Source of the DNA: Sphingobacterium sp. UBA5670
GTDB taxonomy: Bacteria > Bacteroidota > Bacteroidia > Sphingobacteriales > Sphingobacteriaceae
Reading direction: 5' to 3'
DNA length: 64,000 nt
Assembly: GCF_002420705.1 (NCBI RefSeq)
Contig: NZ_DIIM01000018.1
Location: 159,982-223,981, forward strand
This document shows positions 24,959 to 34,123 of the stretch, piece after piece (positions within the stretch are counted from its first letter, which is position 1; each line of letters begins with the position of its first letter). The position numbers were made by a program, and so were the translations under genes. Below the pieces are notes generated by a model. It had not been told where the DNA came from and ran no database searches. It saw nothing but the letters and a program-made list of their open reading frames with translations.

Positions 24959-25939
24959 TTAATGACCTAAGATATACGAGAAGATCAATGGCGCAACGAT
25001 CGTTGCGTCAGATTCTACAATAAATTTAGGTGTATCAATATCTAACTTACCCCAAGTGATTTTCTCGTTTGGAACAGCGCCTGAGTAAGAACCATACGAA
25101 GTTGTTGAATCAGAGATCTGACAGAAATAAGCCCAGAAAGGTACTTCTTCCCATTCAAGATCTTGATACATCATCGGAACTACACAGATTGGAAAGTCAC
25201 CAGAAATACCACCGGCGATTTGGAAAAATCCAACACCTTTACCTGCTGAGTTGTTACGGTACCATTCTGTTAAGTAAATCATATATTCGATACCAGACTT
25301 AACTGTACTCGCTTTCAATTTACCTTTAATCACATTGGATGCGAAGATATTACCTGTGGTTGAATCTTCCCATCCCGGACATACAATCGGTAAATTTTTC
25401 TCAGCAGCAGCAACAATCCAGGAATCTTTTGGGTCGATTTCATAATATTGCTCCAATACACCTGAATTAACGACTTGATAAAGGAATTCATGCGGCAAGT
25501 AACGCTCACCTTTTGCTTCAGCAGCATGCCAAACATCTTCAAGATGCTTCTGCAAACGACGGAAAGCTTCCTCTTCAGGAATACAAGTATCTGTCACACG
25601 ATTATAGTGATTATCCAATAGCTCTCTTTCTTGCTCAGCTGTCAAATCTCTATAATTAGGGATTCTTTTGTAGTGTGAGTGTGCCACAAGGTTCATCACA
25701 TCCTCTTCCAAATTAGCACCAGTACAAGAAATAAAGTGTACTTTATCTTGACGGATCATTTCTGCTAAAGAAACACCCAATTCAGCTGTAGACATTGCAC
25801 CTCCTAAAGAGATCAACATTTTTCCACCATCCAACAGATGTTCCTCGTAACCTTTTGCAGCATCTACTAATGCCGCTGCGTTAAAGTGACGGTAATTATG
25901 CTCAATAAATTGAGAAATAGGTCCTTTTTGAGTACTCAT
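24959..25939 (-). CDS. Deoxyhypusine synthase-family protein
   Basis: 326-residue homologue of deoxyhypusine synthase, an NAD-dependent enzyme that in eukaryotes moves the aminobutyl group of spermidine to eIF5A. Family blocks seen: LISLGGAMSTAELGVSLAEMI near 42, FISCTGANLEEDVMNL near 68, the conserved GWEDSTTGNIFAS region near 195, FFQIAGGISGDFPICVVPMM near 240, and the active-site region ITWGKLDID. In the last block Lys298 aligns with the lysine that forms the covalent intermediate in the human enzyme (AVSWGK). Bacteria lack hypusine and eIF5A, so bacterial members probably act on other polyamine substrates; the true reaction is unknown. No speA or other polyamine gene is adjacent. Confidence 0.88.
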   Translation of the reverse strand: MSTQKGPISQFIEHNYRHFNAAALVDAAKGYEEHLLDGGKMLISLGGAMSTAELGVSLAEMIRQDKVHFISCTGANLEEDVMNLVAHSHYKRIPNYRDLTAEQERELLDNHYNRVTDTCIPEEEAFRRLQKHLEDVWHAAEAKGERYLPHEFLYQVVNSGVLEQYYEIDPKDSWIVAAAEKNLPIVCPGWEDSTTGNIFASNVIKGKLKASTVKSGIEYMIYLTEWYRNNSAGKGVGFFQIAGGISGDFPICVVPMMYQDLEWEEVPFWAYFCQISDSTTSYGSYSGAVPNEKITWGKLDIDTPKFIVESDATIVAPLIFSYILGH

Positions 25940-26094
25940 GATATTTTCTAACTTTTATAAAATAATAAGTATCGCAAAGGTACTGAATATAATCTATTTT
26001 CGTCCCAACAGAGATCCAAAACGCGTATAGACCACATTTTTTTTAACAAATGTAAAAAGAATGGTATTCCAAATCCGCGATTATAGATTAACGC

Positions 26095-27570
26095 TTAGTA
26101 TTCGACACTTTGATCTATAGCATGGGCTAGTTTATTAACGAAGTCAGGTTTCACATTTTTATCAATCGCATTGATGTTATCCAGCTCAAGGAGAAGTGCC
26201 GGTATTTTAGCACCTCGTAGAATCGCTAGCTTTGTGTTTACCTCTGGAGCACTCACTGCCAGTCCATTCTGCTGCAGCCTTTGGCCCAGACTAACCGCAA
26301 ATTTGTGGTTAAGCTCTTCGAGCGGATTATGATTAATCCCAGAATGATATAATATTCGAATAGGAAGAGATTGTTTGTCTTTTACATTGTCGAAATGGAT
26401 TGATAGCAATAAATCCCCTTCAAAGTTAGACCGGTCTCTGAGTAATTTATATTCATCAGCAGCCCTTGACAACAATACTTTGTACCCCTTGCGCTCCAGC
26501 TCCTGTTTCAAAAGTAAACAGGTTTCCCATGTCAATGATTTTTCTGCCAATCCGAAAGAGGAAATCCCCCCTGTGTCTTTCCCACCATGTCCGGGGTCGA
26601 GGATGATCGTTTTAGACGGCTTCTTTTTTCCGTTTAAAGAAGCCGAAAACCAAGAGCTCTTCGGCGGATTAATAAACGAATAAAACAGTAGTGAAAAGCC
26701 TAATAAAGGAACGGTCAATACGTATTGCCATCTTGCTTTTTTGGAGGAAGGTTTTGACATCATGACCTGCACCCGTTCGACCAGTTCATGCCTATTGTTA
26801 AATAAACTGCTCTGCAACCCAGTAGGACATGACTGCTGAGTTAAGTTTAACAGGAAGTGGGCATAGCCACGATTTCCATATCGATTGGCCAGCACCTCAT
26901 CAACCTGATACTCATGCACCAAATACAGCTGTTTGCGCATCCAATAAACAAATGGATTTAGCCAAAAAAGGCAACGAAAAATTTCAATAAACAATTTATC
27001 CCGGCGATGTTTAAAAACAATATGCTGGCTCTCATGTTCAAAAATTAATTTTCCATCAGGCGTAGCAAGCTGATCTTCCGTCATAACAATTACATGCTGA
27101 ACTGAACAATTTGCATAATGTGCAAAGGGAGCAACCATCGTAAATCCCTCAAATTTATATTTACTCAGCTGTCCAATACGACGGTATAGGCGGATATAGC
27201 GTAACGCAAAGCGGCACAACAAAACAATAGAAATAAGCAGATAACCATAAGCAATGCCATATCCGATCGAAAACGAATGCCAGAAAGAATCGACCATATC
27301 TGTCTCAGATACGAGATCACCAGCAGTTTCTAGCGAATGAGCGATTGTATTCGATTGTTCAAAAGCGAGTACTGGACTTGTCGGCGAAAGAAATAGCTCG
27401 CCCAAACGTACAGTTCCAAACGGCAGAAGCAGACTCAACAAACATAAACCTAGAATAAAATAACGGTTCCATTGAAAAAATGAAAGCTGTCTGAATACCA
27501 GAAAATAAAGAACTGCCCCGACTACCAGACTGCAGTTAACTTCAAATAAATAATAAAGTAAACTATTCAT
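26095..27570 (-). CDS. BlaR1-type M56 membrane metalloprotease fused to an N-acetylmuramoyl-L-alanine amidase domain
   Basis: A 491-residue polytopic protein. N-terminal membrane segments (about 5-25, 35-55, 98-122) flank a cytoplasmic M56 zinc-protease domain with H179ESQH183 and downstream acidic residues in HEYQVDEVLANRY, as in BlaR1/MecR1. A fourth membrane segment (about 284-300) leads to a periplasmic Amidase_3 domain (320-491). The amidase ligand set is intact: His328 in ILDPGHGG, Glu344 in LAEKSL, His392 in SIHFDN and catalytic-type Glu462 in LLLELDNI. The stop-to-start relation with blaI is an 8-nt overlap, so the two are coupled. In BlaR1 the outer domain senses beta-lactam; here the amidase domain probably senses or processes peptidoglycan fragments and triggers BlaI cleavage. 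That signalling model is inference. Confidence 0.85.
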   Translation of the reverse strand: MNSLLYYLFEVNCSLVVGAVLYFLVFRQLSFFQWNRYFILGLCLLSLLLPFGTVRLGELFLSPTSPVLAFEQSNTIAHSLETAGDLVSETDMVDSFWHSFSIGYGIAYGYLLISIVLLCRFALRYIRLYRRIGQLSKYKFEGFTMVAPFAHYANCSVQHVIVMTEDQLATPDGKLIFEHESQHIVFKHRRDKLFIEIFRCLFWLNPFVYWMRKQLYLVHEYQVDEVLANRYGNRGYAHFLLNLTQQSCPTGLQSSLFNNRHELVERVQVMMSKPSSKKARWQYVLTVPLLGFSLLFYSFINPPKSSWFSASLNGKKKPSKTIILDPGHGGKDTGGISSFGLAEKSLTWETCLLLKQELERKGYKVLLSRAADEYKLLRDRSNFEGDLLLSIHFDNVKDKQSLPIRILYHSGINHNPLEELNHKFAVSLGQRLQQNGLAVSAPEVNTKLAILRGAKIPALLLELDNINAIDKNVKPDFVNKLAHAIDQSVEY

Positions 27571-27934
27571 GATTTTCGTGTTTTTTGATGAGTTGTTCTA
27601 TTTTCTGAATATCCTCCGCCGAGAGCTTCTTTTCCTTTACCATAAAAGAAAGTAGATTCTCGACCGAATCATCAAAATAATGATCGAGTACTCTTGAGAA
27701 TGATAACTTTCGGTATTGCATCTTTGAAATTAAAGGATAATATTGATACGTTTTTCCGAAGGCCCTATAACCCACATACCCTTTCTTTTCCAATATCCGT
27801 ACAATCGAGGAGATTGTATTATAAGGTATTGAACTACTTGGATCCAGATACTCAATAATATCTTTGACAAAGACCTCTTTGAGCTTCCAAATCACCTGCA
27901 TGACTTCCTCTTCTTTTTTTGTTAATTCTTCCAT
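27563..27934 (-). CDS. blaI: BlaI/MecI-family transcriptional repressor
   Basis: A 123-residue winged-helix repressor. The DNA-binding domain is at 1-75 (EEEVMQVIWKLKEVFVKDII, then PYNTISSIVRILEKKGYVG), followed by the helical dimerisation region (80-123), including LLSFMVKEKKLSAEDIQKIEQL. The expected inactivation route is cleavage by the M56 protease encoded next door, which its 3' end overlaps by 8 nt. A large palindrome 36 nt upstream is a likely operator, so the pair probably represses itself. No beta-lactamase gene is present in the window; the target regulon lies elsewhere or is limited to this operon. Confidence 0.92.
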   Translation of the reverse strand: MEELTKKEEEVMQVIWKLKEVFVKDIIEYLDPSSSIPYNTISSIVRILEKKGYVGYRAFGKTYQYYPLISKMQYRKLSFSRVLDHYFDDSVENLLSFMVKEKKLSAEDIQKIEQLIKKHENHE

Positions 27935-27969
27935 AATTTGATACGTTGTTTATAATAACATAAAGCTAT

Positions 27970-28025
27970 AACTTATTTTTCAGTTTTACAACTTAAAAAT
28001 AAGTTATAAAACTGAAAAATAAGTT
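27970..28025. promoter_or_regulatory. 56-nt near-perfect palindrome, probable BlaI operator
   Basis: Outer arms of 19 nt (27970-27988 and 28007-28025) are perfectly complementary. One mismatch (27989/28006) follows, then inner arms AACTTA and TAAGTT of 6 bp around an AAAA centre. An alternative 14-bp pairing (27967-27980 with 27995-28008) exists because the unit AACTTATTTTT recurs in inverted form. It lies upstream of blaI and downstream of the epimerase unit. Repeated half-sites suit binding of BlaI dimers; a transcript hairpin or terminator for the upstream unit is the alternative. Confidence 0.55.
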
Positions 28026-28062
28026 TAACAAAGAAGTTCAATCAAAAAAAGAAGACTAAAAC

Positions 28063-28173
28063 CTACTTTTTCAACAGTTTAGAGAAAAACAAATAGGCTG
28101 CTACCAAAAAGATAACGATAATAATCAGGACAACAATCTCTTGCATCCCTATTCCCCAATTCATACTATTCAT
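28063..28173 (-). CDS. 36-residue single-pass membrane protein
   Basis: Short frame read by hand: MNSMNWGIGMQEIVVLIIIV followed by IFLVAAYLFFSKLLKK and TAG. It has one strong hydrophobic helix (about 12-30) and a basic C-terminal end (SKLLKK), giving an N-out/C-in single-pass topology. It starts 14 nt after the stop of the dipeptide epimerase on the same strand, with an A-rich spacer, so it probably shares that transcript. Three possible ATGs occur (codons 1, 4, 10). It resembles other tiny Bacteroidota membrane proteins in form only; no function is assigned. Confidence 0.5.
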   Translation of the reverse strand: MNSMNWGIGMQEIVVLIIIVIFLVAAYLFFSKLLKK

Positions 28174-28187
28174 AATTTTTTTTCAAC

Positions 28188-29285
28188 TTAAATGATCCAT
28201 TTCTCGCATCGATCTAAAAATCTTTGGTCTATATCTGCCCCGATTCCAATTTGGTCTGAGATATGTATTTTATACCCGTCATATTGAGTACCACCGATAA
28301 CAGGATCTTCCAAATGGCCAACCATACAAGTGTCCAGATCAAAAAACTTGACATTTGGGGCAGCATACGCGAAATGTACCTTAGCAGCCAAAGCCAAGCG
28401 AGATTCCAGCATCCCTCCGATCATACAAGTAATACCGTATTCCGCGGCAATATGATTAATTTTTAAGGCCTCTTGAATACCTCCTGATTTCGAAAATTTA
28501 ATATTGATATAATCGCAGGCATCAGCTTTACAGAGGCGCTCCGCATCATGGTGAGAATAAACCGATTCATCCGCCATCACAGGAACGATAGTTTCTGTGC
28601 GCAATTGAGGTAAATATTCATCATCCCAGGTACGCATTGGCTGTTCACAAAATTGTATCTTAAAAGGTTCCAGCCCCTGCAATGCTTCTATTGCCCCTGC
28701 ATAAGACCAGCCTTGATTTGCATCAACGCGAATAGGCATTTCGAATCCAACAGCCTTACGTATTTCACGAATACGTGCAATATCCGTTTTTGGGTCCTTC
28801 CCCAATTTAACTTTCAACATAACCGCACCTCCGTCCTGTAAACGCTTTGCTTTCAGCGCCATCTCTTCCGGAGATGCAATCCCTAAGGTGATATCTGTCG
28901 TAATCTCTCGCTTCGTTCCCTTTAGAAACTGATACAGTGGTAATCCAGCATATTTGGCGGCCAGATCATGCAAGGCCATATCAAAGGCCGATTTGATCGT
29001 TTTGTTACCGGCAATATACAAGTCCAATTCCTCCAAACGTTCTTCTATAGCCAAAGGATCGCGCCCCTTCCAGATCTTTGCAAAATCTCGTGCCAGCACT
29101 AAACAGGTATCTTGTGTTTCTCCTACGATCATCGGAAAAGCAGAACATTCGCCCACACCATAGATATTGGCATCGGTATATATACGTATAAAAGTATTTT
29201 GCGCATAATCCATCGTCCCTGTCGCAATGACAAATGGTTCCATTGGAATACTCAATCGATAAATTTCAATTTCAGTTATTTTCAT
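28188..29285 (-). CDS. Dipeptide epimerase, enolase superfamily (L-Ala-D/L-Glu type)
   Basis: 365-residue member of the muconate-lactonizing subgroup of the enolase superfamily. The N-terminal capping domain has MKITEIEIYRLSIPMEPF. The barrel has the KxK acid/base pair in MLKVKLG, metal ligands in RVDANQGW, FCEQP and ADESV, and the opposite-face lysine in INIKFSKSGG. The GIASPEEM segment and DLDTCMVG near the C-terminus suit L-Ala-D/L-Glu epimerases of the YcjG/YkfB type, which act in murein-peptide recycling. The exact dipeptide is inferred. The start is at the ATG giving MKITE; the frame extends 12 codons upstream without support. A possible link to the adjacent amidase-domain sensor is cell-wall turnover. 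Confidence 0.85.
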   Translation of the reverse strand: MKITEIEIYRLSIPMEPFVIATGTMDYAQNTFIRIYTDANIYGVGECSAFPMIVGETQDTCLVLARDFAKIWKGRDPLAIEERLEELDLYIAGNKTIKSAFDMALHDLAAKYAGLPLYQFLKGTKREITTDITLGIASPEEMALKAKRLQDGGAVMLKVKLGKDPKTDIARIREIRKAVGFEMPIRVDANQGWSYAGAIEALQGLEPFKIQFCEQPMRTWDDEYLPQLRTETIVPVMADESVYSHHDAERLCKADACDYINIKFSKSGGIQEALKINHIAAEYGITCMIGGMLESRLALAAKVHFAYAAPNVKFFDLDTCMVGHLEDPVIGGTQYDGYKIHISDQIGIGADIDQRFLDRCEKWII

Positions 29286-29591
29286 CTTAGTCTCTTTAGT
29301 TAAGCCATAGCAATACAGCATAAAGGATATGCAATACTTTGCCTAATTTATATATATTATCGCAATCTTGGGATGCTTTTTCCATATCCCACAAAAAAAT
29401 ATTGCCAAATGATGCATTATTAAGGTGTACTTCAACATATCTTAATAACTACGAATAGTAAATACAATATCAGCAATAAAACACATTAAAAGAAATGATA
29501 AAATCAAATTAAATACATTTTTATTAGAATATTTATAATATTTACGTTTTTTATTCCTATATTAGCAATCATAATTATTTGAAAAGGAAAG
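29286..29591. other. Divergent intergenic region between the epimerase gene and gltB
   Basis: 306 bp of very AT-rich DNA that must hold promoters for both directions. I found no exact TAnnTTTG at a useful distance. A purine-rich GAAAAGGAAAG just before the gltB ATG is one of the few Shine-Dalgarno-like sites in the window. Short AT palindromes occur around 29530-29545 but are not distinctive. Confidence 0.4.
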
Positions 29592-32500
29592 ATGATCGAA
29601 CAGAGACCGAAAACGGAGGGCCTTTACGACCCTAATTTTGAGCATGACGCCTGTGGGGTAGGTTTTGTCGCCCATATCAAAGGGAATAAATCACACGCAC
29701 AAGTAAAGGATGCATTGACCATGTTGGAGAATATGGAGCACCGTGGTGCTTGTGGCTGTGACCCTGAAAGTGGTGACGGAGCAGGTATCATGATCCAGCT
29801 TCCCCATGAATTTTTATGGGAAGAATGTATCAACTTGGGTATACAATTGGAAGAGCCAGGGTATTATGGCACAGGTATGGTCTTTCTTCCTAAAGAAGAA
29901 GACATGAACAAAATATGTCGGGATTTGATTGAGGAAGCGGCAGCAGAAAGGGGTATGAAATTCCTTGGCTACCGTCCAGTACCAGTCAATCGTGAAGGTA
30001 TTGGACCAACAGCCCTCAGTGCAGAACCTGAAATTGTCCAATTTTTTGTCAGCAGACCGGACGGCGTTTCAAACACTGAAGAATTTGAACGCAAACTTTT
30101 TGTACTACGTCGCTTGATCATTCAAAAAGTTAAACAACAACAAGAATATCCTCTCCCACTTTACTTTGCATCGCTTTCTTGCAAAACAATTATTTACAAA
30201 GGTCAATTAACAACATACCAAGTCGGAACTTATTATCTTGATTTACGCGATCCTCGTGTGGTATCTGCTTTTGGCTTAGTTCACTCGCGCTTTTCCACAA
30301 ATACCTTCCCTTCATGGTCCCTCGCTCAGCCATTCCGTATGCTGGCACACAACGGTGAGATCAATACGTTAACAGGTAACCTGAATTGGTTTTATGCAGG
30401 TATGCGTGCTTTATCATCGCCTTATTTTACGGAAGAAGAAATGGAAATCTTGCTTCCTATTGTTGACCGTGGCCAGTCCGATTCGGCATGCCTCGATAAT
30501 GTTGCCGAACTTCTTTTACATAGCGGACGCAGCTTGACGCACGTCATGTTGATGCTGGTTCCCGAGGCTTGGGATGGCAATACGCAAATGGATCCCTTAA
30601 AACGTGCTTTCTATGAATATCACGCAACCTTGATGGAACCTTGGGATGGCCCTGCAGCTCTTTGCTTCACCGACGGCAAACATATTGGTGCTACGTTAGA
30701 CCGCAACGGCTTACGTCCACTACGTTATGCCGTAACCTCAGATGACCGCGTGGTTGTTGCTTCTGAAGCTGGTGCACTTCCAATCGAGGAGTCTACAATC
30801 ATCAAAAAAGGCCGTCAACAAGCAGGTAAGATTTTTCTTGTCGACATGGAACAAGGCCGCATCCTCACCGATAACGAGGTAAAAGATCAGCTAATCAACC
30901 AACAGCCCTACAGTGATTGGTTGGACAATTACAAAATCAAACTGGAAGAATTGGAGGAACCTCGTGTAACCTATACCTATCTTTCCAAGGAATCTGTTTT
31001 CAAATATCAAAAAACATTTGGTTTCTCTCGTGAGGACCTGGAAACTATCCTGACCCCAATGGCGCTAACAGGATATGAGCCGACGGGCTCAATGGGTTCC
31101 GATGTTCCGCTTGCAATTCTTTCCGATCAACCACAGCATATCTCTAGCTACTTTAAGCAATTCTTTGCCCAGGTAACCAACCCACCAATAGATCCGATTC
31201 GCGAACGTCTGGTCATGAGTTTAGCGACTTTCATTGGTAATGCAGGTAATATCTTGATCGAAGACAAGAAATTCTGTCACTGCGTAACCTTACCGCATCC
31301 GATCTTGACCTCCAAAGAACTTGAGAAATTACGTTCGATCGATACCGGATTATTTCAGGCGAAAACCATCCAGTCCTATTTTCGCTCAGATGGCAAACCG
31401 GGATCATTGGAAGCAGGCTTAGAGCGTTTGTGCCGCTATGCTGATGACGCCGTACGCGATGGTTTTGAAGTATTGATCCTATCAGATCGTGCTATTGATT
31501 CCAAACATGCCGCAATTCCATCTCTGTTAGCTGTATCTGCAGTTCACCACCATCTCATAAAAACAGGAAATCGTGGTGCCGTAGGTCTAGTCGTCGAAGC
31601 CGGCGATGCATGGGAAGTACACCATTTCGCCTGCCTATTGGCGTTCGGTGCGACAGCGATAAATCCTTATATGGCCTTGGCGAGCATCCGTACGATGAAG
31701 GAACAAAATACCTTAGATACAGAGCTTACTTGGCCAGAATTATCCAAAAACTACGTCAAGGCCGTCAATAATGGTTTGTTGAAAATATTCTCCAAAATGG
31801 GAATTTCAACATTGCAATCCTACCACGGAGCACAGATCTTCGAGGTACTCGGCATCGACAAATCTGTTGTTGATAAATTTTTCTGTGGCGCAGTTTCACG
31901 CATTGGCGGCATGACATTAGATGATCTTGCCAAAGAAGCACTCTCAAAACACTGGCGTGGATTTGAAAAAAGCCGTACACCACAAAATCTATTGCCTGAA
32001 GGCGGTATCTACCAATGGAAACGTCGCGGTGAAGGACACCTTTGGAATCCGGACACGATTCACCTATTGCAACAGGCCTGCCGTACCGGAGACTACGCAA
32101 CCTATAAAAAATACGCGCAGAAAATTAATGAGCAGAAGGAACATATGTTTACCCTCCGCGGCTTACTGGATTTTGCAAAACATCGTAATTCAATCCCTTT
32201 GGAGCAAGTAGAGCCTGCAAGTGAAATCCTAAAACGTTTCGCCACCGGTGCCATGTCCTTTGGATCAATTTCACACGAAGCACACAGTACTCTGGCTATA
32301 GCAATGAACCGCATCGGAGCAAAATCCAATACTGGTGAAGGTGGAGAAGATGAACTTCGTTATCAACCACTTCCAAATGGAGATTCCATGCGTTCGGCGA
32401 TTAAACAGGTAGCTTCGGCTCGCTTCGGAGTAACTTCAAACTATCTGACACAAGCGGATGAACTGCAGATCAAAATGGCTCAAGGAGCAAAACCTGGCGA

Positions 32501-34106
32501 AGGTGGACAATTACCTGGCCCTAAAGTAGATGCCTGGATTGCAAAAACCAGACACTCTACACCGGGTGTCGGTCTGATTTCACCACCACCCCATCACGAT
32601 ATTTACTCCATCGAAGATTTAGCTCAGCTGATCTTTGACCTAAAGAATGCTAACCGTCAAGCAAGAATTAACGTAAAATTGGTCTCCAAAGCAGGTGTTG
32701 GTACCATTGCTGCCGGAGTTGCGAAGGCACATGCTGATGTAATTCTTATCGCAGGTTTTGATGGCGGTACGGGTGCATCTCCAATCAGTTCAATCAAACA
32801 TGCTGGACTGCCTTGGGAATTGGGCCTTGCAGAAGCGCATCAGACACTTGTTAAAAACAAATTGCGCAGTCGTGTCGTGTTACAAGCAGACGGCCAAGTA
32901 AAAACAGGTCGTGATATCATCATTGCAACACTATTAGGAGCCGAAGAATGGGGAGTATCTACCGCTGCCTTAGTTGCCGGTGGCTGTATCATGATGCGTA
33001 AATGCCACTTGAATACATGTCCTGTAGGTGTTGCAACCCAAGACCCAGAACTACGTAAATTATTCTCTGGAAAACCAGAAGATATTGTCAACTTGTTCAC
33101 TTTTTTAGCGGAAGAAGTCCGTGAAACAATGGCTTACCTAGGTTTCCGCACCATCAACGAAATGGTAGGAAGAGCTCAATTCTTGAAAAAACGCGAGAAT
33201 ATAGATCATTGGAAAGCAAAGAAAATTGACTTTACCGACATCTTGCACGTGGAACGCAACGAACCTGGACAATCGTTATACAATACCGAAGAGCAGGATC
33301 ATGGTATGGCCATGATTTTGGATTGGGGCTTATTAAAACAGTCTAAATTGGCGCTAGAAAGCAAAACCCCAGTATTTGGCACATTTAAAGTAAAAAATAC
33401 AGACCGTACCATTGGAACGATGTTATCGAACGAAATTTCCAAACTTTATGGTTCAGAAGGTCTGCCAGACAATACCATCAACTTCAAATTTGAAGGTTCT
33501 GCGGGACAAAGCTTTGGTGCATTTTCTACCAAAGGCCTTTCATTTGAATTACAAGGTGAAGCCAATGATTATGTTGGAAAAGGACTCTCAGGAGCTCAGT
33601 TAGCAATTTATCCAGTTGCGGAAAGCACTCTTGTACCGGAAGACAACATCATTATTGGCAACGTTGCACTATTTGGTGCCACATCCGGACATCTATTCGT
33701 CAATGGACAGGCAGGCGAACGCTTCGCCGTACGTAACTCAGGAGCAACAGCTGTTGTTGAGGGCGTTGGTGACCATGGCTGTGAGTACATGACAGGGGGC
33801 CGTGCACTGATCTTGGGGGCAACCGGACGTAACTTTGCTGCCGGAATGAGCGGTGGTATCGCATGGATCTACGACATCAACGAAGATTTCCGCGAAAACT
33901 GTAATCAGGAAATGGTCGACCTAGATCCGTTGGAAAGTGAAGACGAAACCGCAATTATAGCTTTGCTGAAACGTCATATCTTGCTGACCAATAGCCGAAG
34001 AGCAGATTTCATCCTACAAAACTGGTCAAGAGAAAAAAATAAATTCATTAAGGTATTCCCTAGAGAATACAAAAATGTCATTCGTCAAAAATTAGTGGAA
34101 GCATAA
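29592..34106 (+). CDS. gltB: Glutamate synthase (NADPH) large subunit
   Basis: Iron-sulfur flavoprotein that makes two glutamates from glutamine and 2-oxoglutarate; central to ammonia assimilation with glutamine synthetase. 1504 residues, full length. The glutamine amidotransferase class-II domain (21 to about 430) starts at the nucleophile Cys21 (HDACGVGF) and is exposed after processing. The central domain follows (about 480-760), then the FMN-binding synthase barrel (about 820-1190; SNTGEGGED, GAKPGEGGQLPG). The 3Fe-4S cysteines are Cys1132, Cys1138 and Cys1143 (RKCHLNTCPVG). The C-terminal GXGXG beta-helix domain (about 1270-1460) has NGQAGERFAVRNSGATAVVEG. It is followed after 17 nt by gltD. 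Confidence 0.97.
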   Translation: MIEQRPKTEGLYDPNFEHDACGVGFVAHIKGNKSHAQVKDALTMLENMEHRGACGCDPESGDGAGIMIQLPHEFLWEECINLGIQLEEPGYYGTGMVFLPKEEDMNKICRDLIEEAAAERGMKFLGYRPVPVNREGIGPTALSAEPEIVQFFVSRPDGVSNTEEFERKLFVLRRLIIQKVKQQQEYPLPLYFASLSCKTIIYKGQLTTYQVGTYYLDLRDPRVVSAFGLVHSRFSTNTFPSWSLAQPFRMLAHNGEINTLTGNLNWFYAGMRALSSPYFTEEEMEILLPIVDRGQSDSACLDNVAELLLHSGRSLTHVMLMLVPEAWDGNTQMDPLKRAFYEYHATLMEPWDGPAALCFTDGKHIGATLDRNGLRPLRYAVTSDDRVVVASEAGALPIEESTIIKKGRQQAGKIFLVDMEQGRILTDNEVKDQLINQQPYSDWLDNYKIKLEELEEPRVTYTYLSKESVFKYQKTFGFSREDLETILTPMALTGYEPTGSMGSDVPLAILSDQPQHISSYFKQFFAQVTNPPIDPIRERLVMSLATFIGNAGNILIEDKKFCHCVTLPHPILTSKELEKLRSIDTGLFQAKTIQSYFRSDGKPGSLEAGLERLCRYADDAVRDGFEVLILSDRAIDSKHAAIPSLLAVSAVHHHLIKTGNRGAVGLVVEAGDAWEVHHFACLLAFGATAINPYMALASIRTMKEQNTLDTELTWPELSKNYVKAVNNGLLKIFSKMGISTLQSYHGAQIFEVLGIDKSVVDKFFCGAVSRIGGMTLDDLAKEALSKHWRGFEKSRTPQNLLPEGGIYQWKRRGEGHLWNPDTIHLLQQACRTGDYATYKKYAQKINEQKEHMFTLRGLLDFAKHRNSIPLEQVEPASEILKRFATGAMSFGSISHEAHSTLAIAMNRIGAKSNTGEGGEDELRYQPLPNGDSMRSAIKQVASARFGVTSNYLTQADELQIKMAQGAKPGEGGQLPGPKVDAWIAKTRHSTPGVGLISPPPHHDIYSIEDLAQLIFDLKNANRQARINVKLVSKAGVGTIAAGVAKAHADVILIAGFDGGTGASPISSIKHAGLPWELGLAEAHQTLVKNKLRSRVVLQADGQVKTGRDIIIATLLGAEEWGVSTAALVAGGCIMMRKCHLNTCPVGVATQDPELRKLFSGKPEDIVNLFTFLAEEVRETMAYLGFRTINEMVGRAQFLKKRENIDHWKAKKIDFTDILHVERNEPGQSLYNTEEQDHGMAMILDWGLLKQSKLALESKTPVFGTFKVKNTDRTIGTMLSNEISKLYGSEGLPDNTINFKFEGSAGQSFGAFSTKGLSFELQGEANDYVGKGLSGAQLAIYPVAESTLVPEDNIIIGNVALFGATSGHLFVNGQAGERFAVRNSGATAVVEGVGDHGCEYMTGGRALILGATGRNFAAGMSGGIAWIYDINEDFRENCNQEMVDLDPLESEDETAIIALLKRHILLTNSRRADFILQNWSREKNKFIKVFPREYKNVIRQKLVEA

Positions 34107-34123
34107 TATAGGAAGCACAGATC

